64,000 nt of DNA from Taxillus chinensis (GCA_023512835.1 CM042090.1:20868356-20932355); one strand, 5' to 3'. Positions 38,901 to 53,140 are shown, counted from the first letter of the stretch. Made by a program: numbers and translations. The notes: a model not told the origin generated them from the sequence alone.

Positions 38901-41900
38901 CTGTAACATAGAAATCATGAGATTTTTGAAGTTACAAGTGATTTTACCTCAGCCAAATTGATAAATTCATGTTGAAACAGCATAGAAAATTACAAATGAA
39001 GCCAACTTGGAAAACAATGTTTTAATTTTCTTAATTGTGCAGATGTAGGAAGACATTTAAAAAAATTTCAAAAGTGCCTAAAATGTAGATCATAATCATC
39101 ATATAAAAAATAAAATTTGCTCAGTATTCAGTATTTGAAATGAATAGCAATAAATCAACTAGAACATGATACTCATAGTGGAAAATAAAACTTCCATTGC
39201 ATATAGAAAATTAATGCTTTTCAGTTAAGAAATAACAGTTTCATGATCTTCATAATGCAATCCAATTCTTCAACAGGAGTCATTTGATTGGATGATCCAG
39301 ATACATCAGCATAGGTTTACAATTAAATAAGATGACGGATGCAAAAACTAACCTCCATCTCATTGGAATGCATCCGCGCTAATCGTGGTACCTATATGTC
39401 CACAAAAAGTAAAAATGTTAATGGAATTCTGGAAAATCGACTTAAAAGTCAAAAAAAAAAAAAAAAAAGTCATCAAATAAGTATTACGTAGTTATTCTGC
39501 CTACTCATAAAATGGGACTATCGACGGTGGCAAGCCACATCTGGCCTAGGGTTGGCAGACCACTACTCTGGATTTAGACTAAAGACGGGTTAATATTTCT
39601 TTTTCCATTGAGCCAGCCAGACTGCCGCCTGGGTTGGTCGGCTCAGTTGCTGGCAAGGCCCAACATTAACGGATCATTTCAATCTCTTTTCATTGGAAGT
39701 TAACAAAATAGAGCTTCAAAAAGGCCGCAATCTAGCACTCAATCACACTCTTACAATCTAGCACTCATCAGATGGTCAAACTTTTACAATGGGGTCATTG
39801 CCAATTTCTTTACAGCAGCAATGTTGGACGTTATTTTTCATCCTTTTGATCTAAAGAATGAAACATCACATGAAATCTAACAATCCCCTTCTTTGATCAA
39901 TTAGAGTACTCTTTTTTTAAGTTTTGTCAAAAGGGCAATGTATCTAGAACTAGCTTTGCTTGGACCTAAGGCAAATCACCCTTCGGCGAACAAGATACAC
40001 ATCATTATCGAAAGAAGGAAAAAAATTATTCTTAAGAATTTTTTAATCTTGGGCTTCTTTCCACGAAGTCCGACACATAGAGTATAGTCACCTTCACACA
40101 AAATATGTGTGAAGCCAACTATACTCGGTAACTTGTTTTTGTCCATTAAACCCAGTTACATTTTAAGGCCCTAAAATAATTTTGTTGGATACTTACCATT
40201 AGTAGTAGTAGACCTTTTATCTTAGTTTCTCATGCATTGGCCTTTATTATAAAATTGTGTATTTTGGGCCCACCACTGACAACCGATAACAAGGATCATT
40301 TCCAAACAGTCAATTAAAAAACTTAGCCATTTCTCCTACTTCTAACCCCCCTAAATTTATTTTTAGCAAAGCATAGTAACAAAATTTATGATGTCACATC
40401 ATGATTGTACTAAACATCAACACAATGGGTTAATCCAAGTAAGAAATTTGCCACCCATCACACTTTTTCTACATTTATATCCACAAAATGGACAATGTCC
40501 TTCAATTAACATCATCAAATAAAGTTAGCATGCGGTTAGGATGATGTGGGTAAATATTTAAAATAACAAGGAACAAATCTGACAGATGACCAAACAGCAA
40601 GAGGAAAAAGACTAATAAACTATGGAGTTTGAACTTACCTTAATCTTTTTGCCTGTGACTATGTTCACAATAAAATCACCTTTTCGGATGACGCCCTCAT
40701 AAATTCTTCATTAAAGATTGGTGAAAGGGAAAAGTTAGCATGATTTTTATCTGTACATCAACTATGTCCTTATAGCTCACTAAATCAATACATATTGCCA
40801 GGGGTTATCATAATGAATAACTGAAACGAAAGCATACCTTAAATATGTTAGCTGACCAAACTTCCCTTCTTCCAATTTAAAAGCCAGGGCAACAAGAGGT
40901 CCAGCTGGATTTCCAGATAATGTAACCTAGCAGCATGAATAATTTTAGAACTATAATCCCAATAAAAGATTCGGGTACATACTTCCAAATCATATTCTCA
41001 CAGGTAAATACTAAATACCTTCTCTTCATTCTTGGTTTGGTCAAGAGCATAGTTATTAACTTCAGTTGGACAGGGCAAATAACTAAGAACACCATCCAGA
41101 AGTGGTTGTACTCCCTGTAAACCAGAAACAAAAGTAAATAAGGGATATACAATTTGCATCTTCTGATAGCAAAAAAACAACTTACCGATACTGGCAATAA
41201 ATTTCACTAGTGCATTTTTTAACATGAAAAGTTCAAAAAAATTAGAAATATTTTATTATTCTAATTGACAACTAGAAACTAAACAAAGGAACATACCTAA
41301 CCACCAAGTGTTAAACCAACAATCTACAGCTGCAATACCTCTCAATTGGTACCCATACCCACAGTTACCTGTTAAATGGGCGGGTGACGAGTACAAGAAA
41401 TGGTACACATGCAGAAATGGGTAAAACATGCTCGTACCCAAATTTACCAGCCCGTTTGTACCCAACCCATGGGTACCCCTTTTTATTACATAAAACAAAA
41501 AATAAATATTTGATGATTTATTTTCATTATTACTTTACAAGTACATCTACAAAATTCCCAAATCCCTTCCCACGAACACCCAGTGGCACAGATGCACTTC
41601 AACTACCCATCTCATCCTGCCTCTCTCTGTCCCATGACAAGAATTTTCAAAGCTGATCTATCATCACCACAGAATAAAGAAATAATCTAAAGGGCCAATT
41701 GGTTGAGGGCACCAATGAAATCTTTCGAGGTGGTCCTGGTGGAGAATGGTTGTGGTTTTGCAACGCCGGCCAAGGGTGGTCTGGTGCAGAGTCGCAGAAG
41801 AGCTGGTGTGAGAAGCTCCATTGAGGGTGGAGTACGCTAGTCCCTTGGGTTGATGGGAAGATGATAGTTGGTGGCGAAAGAGTAAAAAAAGGGTAAGCCA

Positions 41901-44900
41901 ATAATTTTTTTGCCATATTTTTTAGTGATATAATTATGCATGTGTGATTATAAAAATAAATTTTTAAAAATAAATTTTTAAAAATAAATAATATGTACCT
42001 ACGGGCTACCAACAACCAAATGGGCACAACAATTTGTCCATACTAATTTAGCCGTACCCATCAAATACGCATGATGGGCACCCATGGATACTCATTTGAC
42101 AGCAATACTACTAGAGACACACAGTCCAATAAAATTACCTTGTTTTTGAATGCACTACCCATAAATATAGGTATAAACTTCCGCAACGTTGTAGCCCTAC
42201 GAATTGCTTCCTGTTCACAAAAGAAGTTTGGCTGTTGTTAATTTTTAAGCAACAAGAGAAACTTCGATGATGTAAAACTTAGTGTTATCATATATTTTTA
42301 TTTGGTTACTTTGGTTAAATATGGATATAATAAATGAGAATGTAGATGATGAATATGAGCACAACTTACAGATTCCTCATAACACATGAAGAACTATTCA
42401 TACATTTAAAGTGCTTTTTTGCAAGGTATTACAGCTCAATATCTGGAGTGGAGCCAATCGAAATTAATTGATATGTTTCTTTTTGGTTAAATGCACGCAT
42501 TCCAACAAAAAAAACCAAGCCAAAACGTATAGAAATGGATAATACTCAATGATGCTGAGGATAAATCCCAAAAGCATAGAAAAAAGGAAATTTATGAAAA
42601 TACATAACTGCAACTTTTTTAAAAAATAACAATTCAAAGAATCAATTTAAAATGACAGAAGAATATTTTATCAATTTCAGCAATTTCTGAAAACCAAAAA
42701 TAAGCACTTAACACAGCACACCTCGAGGTCAGCTGGTGAAATAGGCTCATCATTGAGAAACGCTTCAGCTAGTTTATCATCAACCTCAGAAACAACTTCT
42801 ATCAATTCATGTCGCTTTTCCGAAACTATTGCGTCCATATCAGTGGGTATTTCTGCAGCTGTCACATTTTCTCTGCAAATCAGGAGAACTATGAGCAAAG
42901 AACATAAGATCATGTGTGCATGTATGTGTATATGAGCTGTGTAGCTTGTGAAACAAACCCACTGGAACCCTGAAAATAATAAGCTTTTAGCCGCACAAGA
43001 TCAACAAGACCCTGAAAATTTTCCTCCAAGCCAATTGGAACTTGCACAGCAGCACTGTGATGTCGGAGCTTAGACCTGGCCTACAACATTTTTACAGCAA
43101 AGTCAACTCAAAAGGGCTTGATTCCAATAGGCTCATTTAAGTCTTAAGCCACAAAAGCTATAGAAATAATATAACAAGGACGTGAGAGATTTAAGAGTTT
43201 GATTCCCTTGAAATCAAAGTTGTAAAAAAAGAGGGATGAAAATAGTCAGTCAGAGTACCTTTTAGCACCTAGACAGATAAACAACCAACAAACAGTTGAC
43301 TAAATGGTTTTTATATTTCTTAATTATTTCTAACATATTAGCACAAAAATAACAAATAACACAAAATTCAGAAAAAAAAAATGCTGTTCGCAAAACACAA
43401 GTTAATCATAAGTCATAACTAACACAAGAAAAAGTCATATTGTCACCAAACCAAACTAAACAAAAGTTGATAATGTTGAGATTTCAATAACTAAAGCCCT
43501 CATTTTAATATGGCCCCATTTACCAACCTGGTTACACTTCCACACCCCTTTTGCAGCTCATGAACTGGTTGCTTGGGTGGCATGAAAAGACTTCGACATG
43601 AGTTTTGGTTACTCTCATGCTCCCTTTGGCCTCTTCTGTCTTGACCCAGGAACTTGTACATTCATCTCAATTTTAATATTTCCTTCATGATTATCCCCAA
43701 ATAAATAAATCAAAGTGAGCATTTAAGTGCTCAACAGCCATTTTTTGGTTTCATTTAAGGCATCATTTATTGGGCCTCAATTTCTTGAATTTATATTAAA
43801 CTATTCAAATTGGAATCATCTAAGGCATCTCAATACAGTCGTAAACCAAGTTTTATTTTACCCAAAAATACAAACTCTAACTAGACTATAACATTTAGTC
43901 AAAATGTAAACTTATTTGTAGGATTATGCATATTACTTATATAAATTGTCTTAGATCTCTCAATTTATTCCAACAAGGACAAATATCCTTACTTATGACT
44001 TTCACAAAAGATCTAACTATACCCACAAATTTAAGGCGATGTCACTACCGCTGGAGGCACGGAGAAGGCAATGGAGAGAGAGAGAGAAGCGGCGGGTCAG
44101 TTTCCCAAAGAGCACATCATTGCTTTTTCTACATGCAATCATTCTTGAGAGTGTAAGCCTGTTGTGCTGTTTTGACTCTTTTGAGAGGAGGGGGGTGACC
44201 GACAGTGAAGCCAAAGGCAAAGGAGAGAGAGAAAGGTTGATCAAGACCGACGACGTATGATATGATGTCAACCAACGGCAAAGGCGAAAGCAAAGAAGAG
44301 AGGGGAGGTTGATAGACAAACGATGACATCTGAGGCGATGTAAGCCCACTGTGATGTTGACTGGCGAAGAAGGCAAAGGAGAGAGAGGTTGATCGACAAA
44401 CAGCAACATCTGATGCAATGTCTGCCCTCAGCAATATTGACCAACGGCAAAGAAGAGAGAGAGGGAGAGAGAGGAGGAAGGGGGAGGGGTTGATCAACGA
44501 CAATCGATGACAAAAGATGAGGCTTCAACGAGAGAGAGGAGGAGACAATGATAGAGGTATCCATCTCATCCCGTATTCTAGATGAGGCAGTGGAAGCAGA
44601 CCTCAGCCCAGCCCGCCTCACCCGATCGAGGCGGGTGTTGGCAAATCAGCTTCTCCGGGCACCTGTTCGGGTGGCGAAGCTGTAAAGCAGCGACATACTC
44701 ATACTATATTTTCGAACCATGATTTTACCAAGACACATTATGGTAACTTATCCATGCCATAAATTGCATTATTGGAAACTTGCAACAATAATCCCAATTA
44801 TATATTGAAATACAGGTTAAATGGAACAGCTAGAACTGTATATCAGTTGCTGACGCCTGCTTCTTTAACAAGTTTGTGTGCTTCACATAAAAAAAAAACC

Positions 44901-46171
44901 GGAAGATATGTACAATGGCTCTCTCATCAAATATCAGTCTCTTAAGCAACAGTTAGATCAATAAAATTAGATAAAATATTTACTAGGTCGTTGTTTTTCA
45001 ATTTTTAATATTCAATGTAGCTTCTATCAAGGTCTTTATAACAGTATCATAGATAACACAACTAACAAGAAATACCTGGTTGATAACTTTCCATGGATCT
45101 GCTCCCATTCGATCAAGTTTGTTAATAAATGCAAGTCGTGGAACCTCATATCTTCTCATTTGTCTATCTACAGTAATTGACTGGCTTTGTACACCACCAA
45201 CACTACATAGCACGAGAATGGCACCATCAAGAACACGCAAAGCTCTTTCAACTTCAATGGTGAAATCAACGTGGCCAGGAGTATCAATTATATTGACCTG
45301 CCGCATTGCACAGAAAACGAATAAAATACCCATTCCAACGCCAATAATAAATTTCTTAAACAAAAACAACCAAGCGAATAGCAGCTTTAAAATTTCCCTG
45401 CTTTACAAATTTTGCTTAGTAAGAATCAAGAAATCTTCAAGCACAATTTACACAATTCAAACATTTCAAAGGAAAATCCTTAGTAAAAAAAAAAAAGAAA
45501 ACAAAATTGTATCGAAACTTAGCCATTACATTTACCCTATCATTCCATTTACTATATCTAAGCAATATAAGATTAGTAAATTTAAAAACCCAACATGTAT
45601 GCTAGATTCGAACACTTCCAAGGACTTTTTTTGCAAACAAACAGAAAAACAAAACTGTATCAAAATACAGACATTACATTTACGTTTCTTTCAAAGTAAT
45701 AATAACAATAATAAATTGAAAAACAGCGATCATCATCACCACCTGAAAACCTTTCCAGGTGCAGTAGGTGGCGGCGGACTGGATCGTAATGCCCTTCTCT
45801 CGCTCCAAATCCATGGAATCCATCTTGGCACCAACACCGTCCTTTCCTCGAACCTCATGAATCTCGTGAATCCTACCCGTGTAGAACAGAATCCGTTCCG
45901 TGAGGGTGGTCTTACCGGAGTCGATGTGCGCGGAGATTCCGATGTTTCGGACCTTGTCCAACGATTCCTTCCACCAAGATTCCTTGTCGTCCCTGACCCG
46001 CGCGGCGCTGCCGGCTGCGAACCACCGGCGGCCCCGGAGGAGGGTGGAGATCGGGGACGGCGGCGCCGTAGTCGCGGCAGCGGCAGCGGCAGCGGCAGCA
46101 GCCGGCGAGGAGGTTTCGGAGCAGAGAGAGTATAGGAGGCGAGTCGAGGAGTATCTCACCGATCGAGCCAT
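32960..46171 (-). CDS. MEFG: Elongation factor G, mitochondrial
   Basis: Twenty exons on the minus strand encode 763 residues: 46171-45743, 45297-45076, 43080-42959, 42872-42722, 42210-42139, 41114-41019, 40926-40838, 40705-40639, 39391-39353, 38900-38840, 38471-38362, 38280-38206, 38120-38052, 37904-37783, 35038-34913, 34753-34633, 34033-33933, 33838-33778, 33213-33160, 33064-32960. It is the GTPase that drives ribosome translocation in mitochondrial protein synthesis. An Arg/Ser/Ala-rich presequence (about 1-60, poly-Ala 24-33) targets it. G motifs: AHIDSGKTT (81-89), KGITI (126-130), DTPGH (148-152), NKLD (202-205), GSAFKNK (326-332). Domains II-V follow, with the [14 protein letters not shown] and [20 protein letters not shown] regions intact. 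Introns hold several transposons, but no exon is damaged. The acceptor of exon 17 is ambiguous (see findings). Length matches plant mitochondrial EF-G (about 750). Confidence 0.96.
35620..37420 (+). mobile_element. Degenerate RTE-like LINE in EF-G intron 14, antisense
   Basis: Plus-strand translation in shifting frames shows reverse-transcriptase landmarks in the right order: a REN/KTR motif near 35760, an ENQFDF motif near 36248, [11 protein letters not shown] near 36320, the catalytic LFVDDIML box (normally FADD) near 36588-36612, then a PVRR and RRRPKMT tail near 37160-37220. Stops and frameshifts are many, so it is long dead. It lies in the 2.7-kb intron between EF-G exons 14 and 15, opposite to gene transcription. 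No poly-A tail or TSD could be fixed, so the ends are approximate. Confidence 0.75.
38574..38710. mobile_element. Small MITE in EF-G intron 10
   Basis: A 137-bp AT-rich palindromic element whose ends read CAGGTAAATTGTA (left) and TACAATTTACCTG region (right, inverted); the inverted arms extend about 34 nt with a few mismatches. No clear TSD was seen, so the superfamily is unknown. Confidence 0.6.
41339..42101. mobile_element. hAT-like element in EF-G intron 5
   Basis: About 760 bp bounded by imperfect inverted ends (CTCTCAATTGGTACCC left; inverted right end TGTCAAATGAGTATCC) and by the direct repeat GCAATAC at 41332-41338 and 42102-42108, which extends to 8 bp with one mismatch. An 8-bp TSD is typical of hAT transposons. 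GGGTACCC-like words recur near both ends. No transposase frame. Confidence 0.55.
44030..44530. repeat. Degenerate tandem repeat (~105-bp unit) in EF-G intron 2
   Basis: About four diverged copies of a purine-rich unit. Each has a segment like AACGGCAAAGGAGAGAGAG, then GGTTGATCGACAAAC, then a GATGACATCTGAGGCGATGT-like part. GC and GA content differ strongly from the flanking intron. Open frames on both strands are repeat artefacts. Confidence 0.65.
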
Positions 46172-49100
46172 GGCGTGCGGGCGCGAGTGGAGTCGCCCTC
46201 CTCTGTTTTGGGGGGGTTTAGGGTTTTAAGGAGTGTTCGTTTGATACCAGATAAAACCTCCGGTGGCTCTCACCCTGCGTTGGAGCTCTTCACCCTTTGG
46301 ATCGAGTCGGGTCAGGTGGAGCTCTTCATTTTGCTTGGATCGGGTATCGATCATTTTTCCATTTTCCCATTTTACCAGGTAGTGTTTTTTTTTTTTTAAA
46401 GAAAAATCTCAAACCAAAATATTTTCCTTATTTAACAAAACAAATTACGTTTTGAGAATAGTACAAGTCAAGTGAAAATATTCTTTCTCTACAAATATTA
46501 TATCCTAAAGAAAATTTTATTCCAATATTTCATTTTCTTTACAAATTAGAATAAATATCCACTTCATTCCATCATTCACATATATAGTATAAAAATGGAG
46601 TTTTGTAATTAGTGAATAACTGTGATGACATGAAATAAAAATTCGAATAAATTATAGCTATTCGTATTAATCACGATTTCATGGTGACATTATAAGTCGA
46701 TTATACATATCATTTCTCATAAATTATACTTATGAACTTGTGTATTGTTTTAAAAAATAAAAAATAAAAAAGCTCGCGCCTCTCTCTTCCCCCCTCCCTC
46801 TTAAACCTCGCTCATCTCTCTTTGAAGGTCATCCATGTGAGTTTGAATTTTATGTTGTACAACATTCATGCTGTACTCTCAAACTATATAATTTATTTAT
46901 TTATTTATTTAAGAATGCATACTAATATGGAGTCATCTGGGGTTAAAAAAAATAGTGAAATTATATCTAATACTCTCACCACCAACCGAATCAATGTTGC
47001 GGAATGGCAATCCGCAACCCCACACCTTTGTTAAATGCGAATCTCAAATGAACCAAATCAAGTCGAATAGTAAGGTGTTTAAACGTGTTCATCGTTATTA
47101 ATTAACAAATTAAAATGAACACGAATCTTAAACTATAGTGTTCACGAACGTTTCCGAACACAATTATAAAATCCTATAAGAATCGGGAAAAAAATCACAC
47201 TATAAACTCATCCCAAAAAGTATAATTAATTATGTATTAGGTTGTCTTGTCATTATTTAATATGTTTAAACAACTACTATATGTACTTCATGAGAAATAT
47301 AATAATAATAAATAAAGCATATGATTTTTTAATAATAATATAAAACTATATGTGTTATTAAATTATATTTAATAAAAAAGATGTATATTTAATGAAATAT
47401 TATATATATATATATATATCAATTGATTTATTCATTTTTAATTTATAAATAAATTTGATGAATATCAATAATATTCACAAATTGTTCATAAATACTTATT
47501 CATAAATGTTAGCAAACGTATTTGCGAGTATAATAATGATATTCACGAACGATATTATTCATTAATGAACGAACATATATGAGCTTTAACTAAGTTGAAT
47601 ACAGGTTTATTTATGAAAGTTTGGTTCATATGCTGCAGTGTATAACCATGTATGTAATAGAGTTTCGTTACACCAACATGTGTGTGGATACGTATGAACA
47701 CATTCAGAATGAATTTGTAATTTTATTGCAATCCAATAAGCTCCTAACACTCATTCGATACACTGCAAAGGAGATAACCCTCCTTCCAACACGCTCATGT
47801 GACACATTCGCACTAAACGCTTTCTTTCCTCCATGGTCTATAATATGAACTCTCATCTCTTGCAATCGAGTTAGAGAAAATGAAATCAATAGTTTGCGAG
47901 TTCAAGTCTTTGATCCACTCTAGTTTACTGAGTCAACCGTTGTTGCTTTGCCTCCATTAACTCAAACTCACGTAGTATCGTTGTGTGTCTTATCTGCATC
48001 CTGCAATTTACCAGCCTATTGAATCAATGGTCATGTACTCTCTTGTGTGGTTTGGCTATTTCCAAAATTTCAATATAGAGATTTAATAATTTCTTAAATT
48101 TTCTATATATAATACAATTTTGGTAAGTTGCTTTTTGTTTTTAAAATTTGTTATGCATGTCCATGATTTCCTCATTGATTATTTGTTTTTTTCCTTTTCA
48201 TTCTATTCTTTTTAGTTGTCAAAGTTTTTTCTCTAATTATGTTTATTCACGTAGAATGGGTGACTGGTATTTTTCCTCGCATATTGCCATTTGGTTTTTA
48301 AGATAGAAGGCGTTGGATTTTAATATTGTATCAAGGTGGATTGTGTACTCTACTTCAACAATTTGATGGGACACATATGCTCTATGTCACTTAATATTTT
48401 TCACGTGTTAAACTAAAAATATGTGTCATACATGATGGGACATGTTAAAATTTATAATTCCACATTGGGATTTAAAAGAGAGAATATATGTTGGAGATAC
48501 AAATTTTGTAATTAAAAAAATAAAAGTTCTTACACTTGAGTGAGATTTCATCTATTGAGCATTCTTAAACAAGGAATTGATGCTTTAAACAAAGTAAAAG
48601 AACTTCGTATTAGATATGTAAAATTTAAAAAGTCAAGTTAATCAAACAGAGTATGTGTATGCACGTGCATGCACTAATGAATGTACCTACCTTTTCCTAT
48701 TTCCCCATTTAATTTAAATAAGAGAAAACTTTTGATAAGAATACTAACCAAAATGTATTCAACTCGCATAACAGATATCATTTGAATTGTAAGATTGCTA
48801 TAATGATGTTTTACTCAGCATAACTACCATTTAAGTTAGGAAAGAATTAATAAATTTAAATATTTTATACTTGTTATCAATGGGTTTCATCTAGGCCCAT
48901 TGGAAATAAGCTCGATTGAAGCTAACAGCGAGAAAAATATAGAACAACCACAAACTATTTTTGGTGTACAGTTGGCTCCTAAGTGTGCTATTCAAATGCA
49001 TATTTTTGTTAGTTTAAAGAATTATTTTAATAAAAAACTTAAAATTTTACTTTTCAAATTATATATTTTGGAAAAAATTAACAAAAGCATCTTTATATTT

Positions 49101-51664
49101 AATCCACTACTATTCACTTTATATTTATTAAAAAATTATATTTTATCCCATCACATTTACTTTTATATTTATTTGTTCTCATCATATTTAAGTTTGATTT
49201 TAAAAGTAAATAAATATTTAAAAATAATATTTTAATTGATAACTGGTTAAAATAGAGATAATGAAAAGTTATCTTTAAAAAAGCATATTATTAGAATGAA
49301 AAGGTAATACTTTTAAGTTATTTTGAAAAGCAAAAATTTTAGAGGCAGTTGTGAATGTTCTTATCCAATTAATCAAAAACTGACATGTATGGGAGAGATG
49401 AGATAGAAAAAAAGTGTTAGTATTAAGGTTTTTATTGTTTTATTATATAATTTCTAGGTAATGTTTTTGATTTTCAGGGCTAGTAGAACAACTTGAACGT
49501 CAACAACATATGAAAAAAATAGATTCAAGGTGTGAGTGATCCCATATCTTGTTTTCTTGAAAATGATATCATTTTTGTGTCAAGTTTAAATTGAGCTGTC
49601 ATAGAGTGATTTAACTGCAAAAAAAAAAAAATCAAAAATAAGCTCTAAAAGCAAACATAACCAATATATGTATATCAAAATTCTTATAATGATGAGTATA
49701 ATAAGAAAATGATAATGCAATTATCAATTACCACTAGTAGCTTAAAACGCGATTTTAGTCATAACTTATTAATTTGATATCAGAATTAAGCGCGCCGAAA
49801 GTATTGATCATCAAATTTAATTATCTATCACTTGAGATTAGATCCTTAGTATTTTAAAACTTTTTAGAAAACGTAATCAAAATTACACACTTCTTAGATT
49901 GGTAGTCACGACTATTGTTGACCTATAAAATTATGTGATAAATAATGGGCATAATAGGAATCCAAATTGAGAGTATGTGTTTAATCCAGAAAAAAGTGTG
50001 GTCTAACAATGTTTATGTTGTCAATCGTAATACTAAAGGCTATGTGACACCTAAGTATAATAAATGGAGGATCACTCTTTTGCAAAAAGAAAATGATATT
50101 GGTGATGAGTTGTTATCAATATTTCAAGTAAGTTAAAAAGATAAAGGTATGAGTATCATAAATAATGGATGGAGTGATTCATCTAATAGATTCATTATTA
50201 ATTTTATTGTAATGTAAGATGATAATTTTATATTTATAAAATTAATTGATTGTTTGAGGGATATTATAGATAAGTTTTTCATTACAAACTTAATAAAAAA
50301 GGTAATATGAGATGTTGAATATGAAAATGACATTCAAATTATTACAAACAATACTTCAATTTAGAAGAGTGCGATACTATTCATTAAAAAATAGTTTTTC
50401 GGACACATCGTTATACATTCTTAATCCCGCAATTAAAGAATATTTGTGTAGCCAATAGTTTTTCTTAATATTATTGGTACATAAACATCATTTAAATTAA
50501 AATTTTCAATTATCTAGATCCCACCCATATAAGACAAATTAGGCCACAAATTTTTACATTACGAGAAATTAAAAAACTTTTAAGGTTTTCGATAATATTT
50601 CAACATTTCGGCTTATTACTAGAATTGTGTGGGTAAAAACTTGGATAAACTGTTATCAAAGAAAGACCCATTTTAAACTCTTTAAAAAAGCAAGGTGGGA
50701 TTAGATCCTGGCATCCCCATTTGGAGGGAATGGAAGAAATACGGGATAGCTCTCACTCTAGTCCGTTGTGCTTTGCTACAGAAAACCTATTGTAACGCGG
50801 AAAAGGTATGTATATAAAACAAGGCTTTCTGGCAATTGACTGGTAGAGGAAAAGACCTATTGTACGTTGTGCTTTGCTACAGAAAACCTATCAGAGGACG
50901 TAAAATCTTTTCTCACCTAATATGGTGTGGAAAGATATGAAAAGTCTACAATAACAAGACAATTTCAAAACTACAATCGAAAACAATAAATGAGAAAAAA
51001 ATAAAATTAATAATAACTATAATAACATTTTATTTCTTAACTTTTTTAAATTTCTTATCTAATTTATAAAAATTTATTTTTTTATTCTTTTTTCATCTCT
51101 CTACGATTCTAACGAGAAAAATTATTTTATACTTTTTTTTCTTTCAATCCTTTTTCCTGCCATCTCTTTTCCACCTATTTTTTTTCCATCTATGCCAAGC
51201 AAACGTGTAGAGAGTGTCTTTGTTTGGCACGTCTGGCGAAAGCTTTTTAATTCACGTGTCATGTGAAAGGTGCTGCCCAGTTTCCCAGAAATAGAAGCAG
51301 AGACAAATAATCCAGTCATCCACTTCTCTTTCATTTGTTCTTCTATTTACCACCGAGCGCTACCTACAGGCTACAGCGGTTGCACCACTACTACTCCGCG
51401 ACCAACCATCTTTTATTCCATTCCCAGATTATAATCAAGGTCCTCAATAAAAACATAGCCGGGTTACAAATTTTGACCAAGTCATGAAAAGCACTTCAAT
51501 TGACAAATGCAACCTCAATGTCAAAGTATAGCAATCTTTTAAGGGGTCTGAAAATTTCAAACAGTTTGATACACTCCGCCCCAAAAATTAAAAATATGAT
51601 AACAAACATAGGAAGGACTTTCATTAACTACCATATACCAGGGCTGGGACGTGGGAGTGACACA
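46172..51664. other. Intergenic region between EF-G and the PLAC8 gene
   Basis: The first about 200 bases are the GC-rich EF-G promoter and leader. The rest is AT-rich with no gene. A 27-30-bp direct repeat (CGTTGTGCTTTGCTACAGAA core) occurs at about 50763 and 50867. The right end contains the PLAC8 3'UTR. Confidence 0.45.
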
Positions 51665-53140
51665 CTACACAGCCTGCATCTCCAAATTGGTATGCTCACC
51701 GCCATTTTCAGAAGACTGCCTCCGCTGGTGGTCATTACCTGCATTCATCTCCTGCACTTGCGGAGGGTTCACAACAGTCATATGCTCGAATGTGTTGTCA
51801 GATAAACGCCCTTTCATCTCCCTATGTTCCTGGCATATGGCGCACCAGTGCATGCAGCAGTGCACACAACATGGATCACAGGGAGAGTTCTGTGAAGCAG
51901 CAGCAGCAGAGCACACTCAGCAAGTTAAAAGGCAAACCTACTAAAATAGGGGAAAATACAAAAATGAACAACTAAATGTATCTATTTATTGATTAAAAAT
52001 GCGTAGTGAACCCAATTAGTTGCTATCTATCTGTTGGAAATTTTGTGACCTGCCGTGATACAATGACAATTGGCCTCAACAGTGGTTACGATGAGAAAGA
52101 TGTTACAAAAAACAAAAAAAGAAAAATGCTTCGTACAGTCAAAATGTCTCACTAGGAAAAGGCAGAAAATGAATTTTTTCTCTTGTCAAGAAGGGCCACA
52201 TATAGGACCAATAAAACTTAATGTCTTCTTTTACAAAGGCCACCTATAAACGCCTGTTTCTCTCTGTACAAAAATCCATGAAAACTTTTTTGTTACAATG
52301 ATTAATCTGCTGCATATATCTGAGAGCAAAAAACCAAGTAATATGTATATTCAGATGTGCATTGGGAAAGTGAATGAATTTTCATGCACGCACTCACACG
52401 GCTATACAAATATGTACACACAGATTAACAGGACAACATGCATAAAAACACAAATGCTAATATATGCATGTTTGTGTCTTTCTGGGTGTTCGAGAAAGGG
52501 AGGAGAGAGACTAGAACTACCTTAAGATGATATTTCTTTTGCAGCGATTGACGAAATAATCCAGTGTAGATTCCACATACCCACCAAGCAAACAGTAAAC
52601 CCTCACAAATAGTAACTACTGTCCGTGGGTCAACAATGAAACCATGAAAGGCTGCTGTCCCTGCTGCAACTGCAATGCCACCTTCCACACACAGAGCATG
52701 ACAAACACATGCCTTTGTCCAGGGAATATCATCTCTCATACTTTCAACATTACGCCCAAACAACACACACGGGCAAAGCAGTCCAGTAAAGCCTGGAAAA
52801 AAGGAACATCTAATGACATGAGATAATCAAGGATATGGGTTCAGAGTTCATGTTTTTGAAGGATATGATAAATATAGTAGATGTACATAAAACAGAATAA
52901 CCATTGTATTCTTTTATTCTAAAACTAAAATATCACTCCACGCTCTAATTTTATGCATTTTTTACTTTGTAAGATAATCTCCAGTAGTAGCAAGCTAAAA
53001 TGGCCAGCTAGAATTATATTTAACTTGCAGTATCATTTTAGCTAATGATACTCAAACAGAATACCATTTATTCTTTTGCTTAACTATTATTTTTTCCTAT
53101 CTACCCTTATTCTTTCTATAAATACCTAAAATCTAATATT

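Noticed and set aside
44017..44621. Several overlapping minus-strand frames in EF-G intron 2
   Set aside because: They are different frames of the same degenerate tandem repeat.
45600..45620. tRNA-like TTCGAA word in EF-G intron 1
   Set aside because: No acceptor, D or anticodon arms around it; no tRNA gene was found in the window.
45080..46135. 351-residue plus-strand frame
   Set aside because: Antisense shadow of EF-G exons 1-2 and the intron between them.
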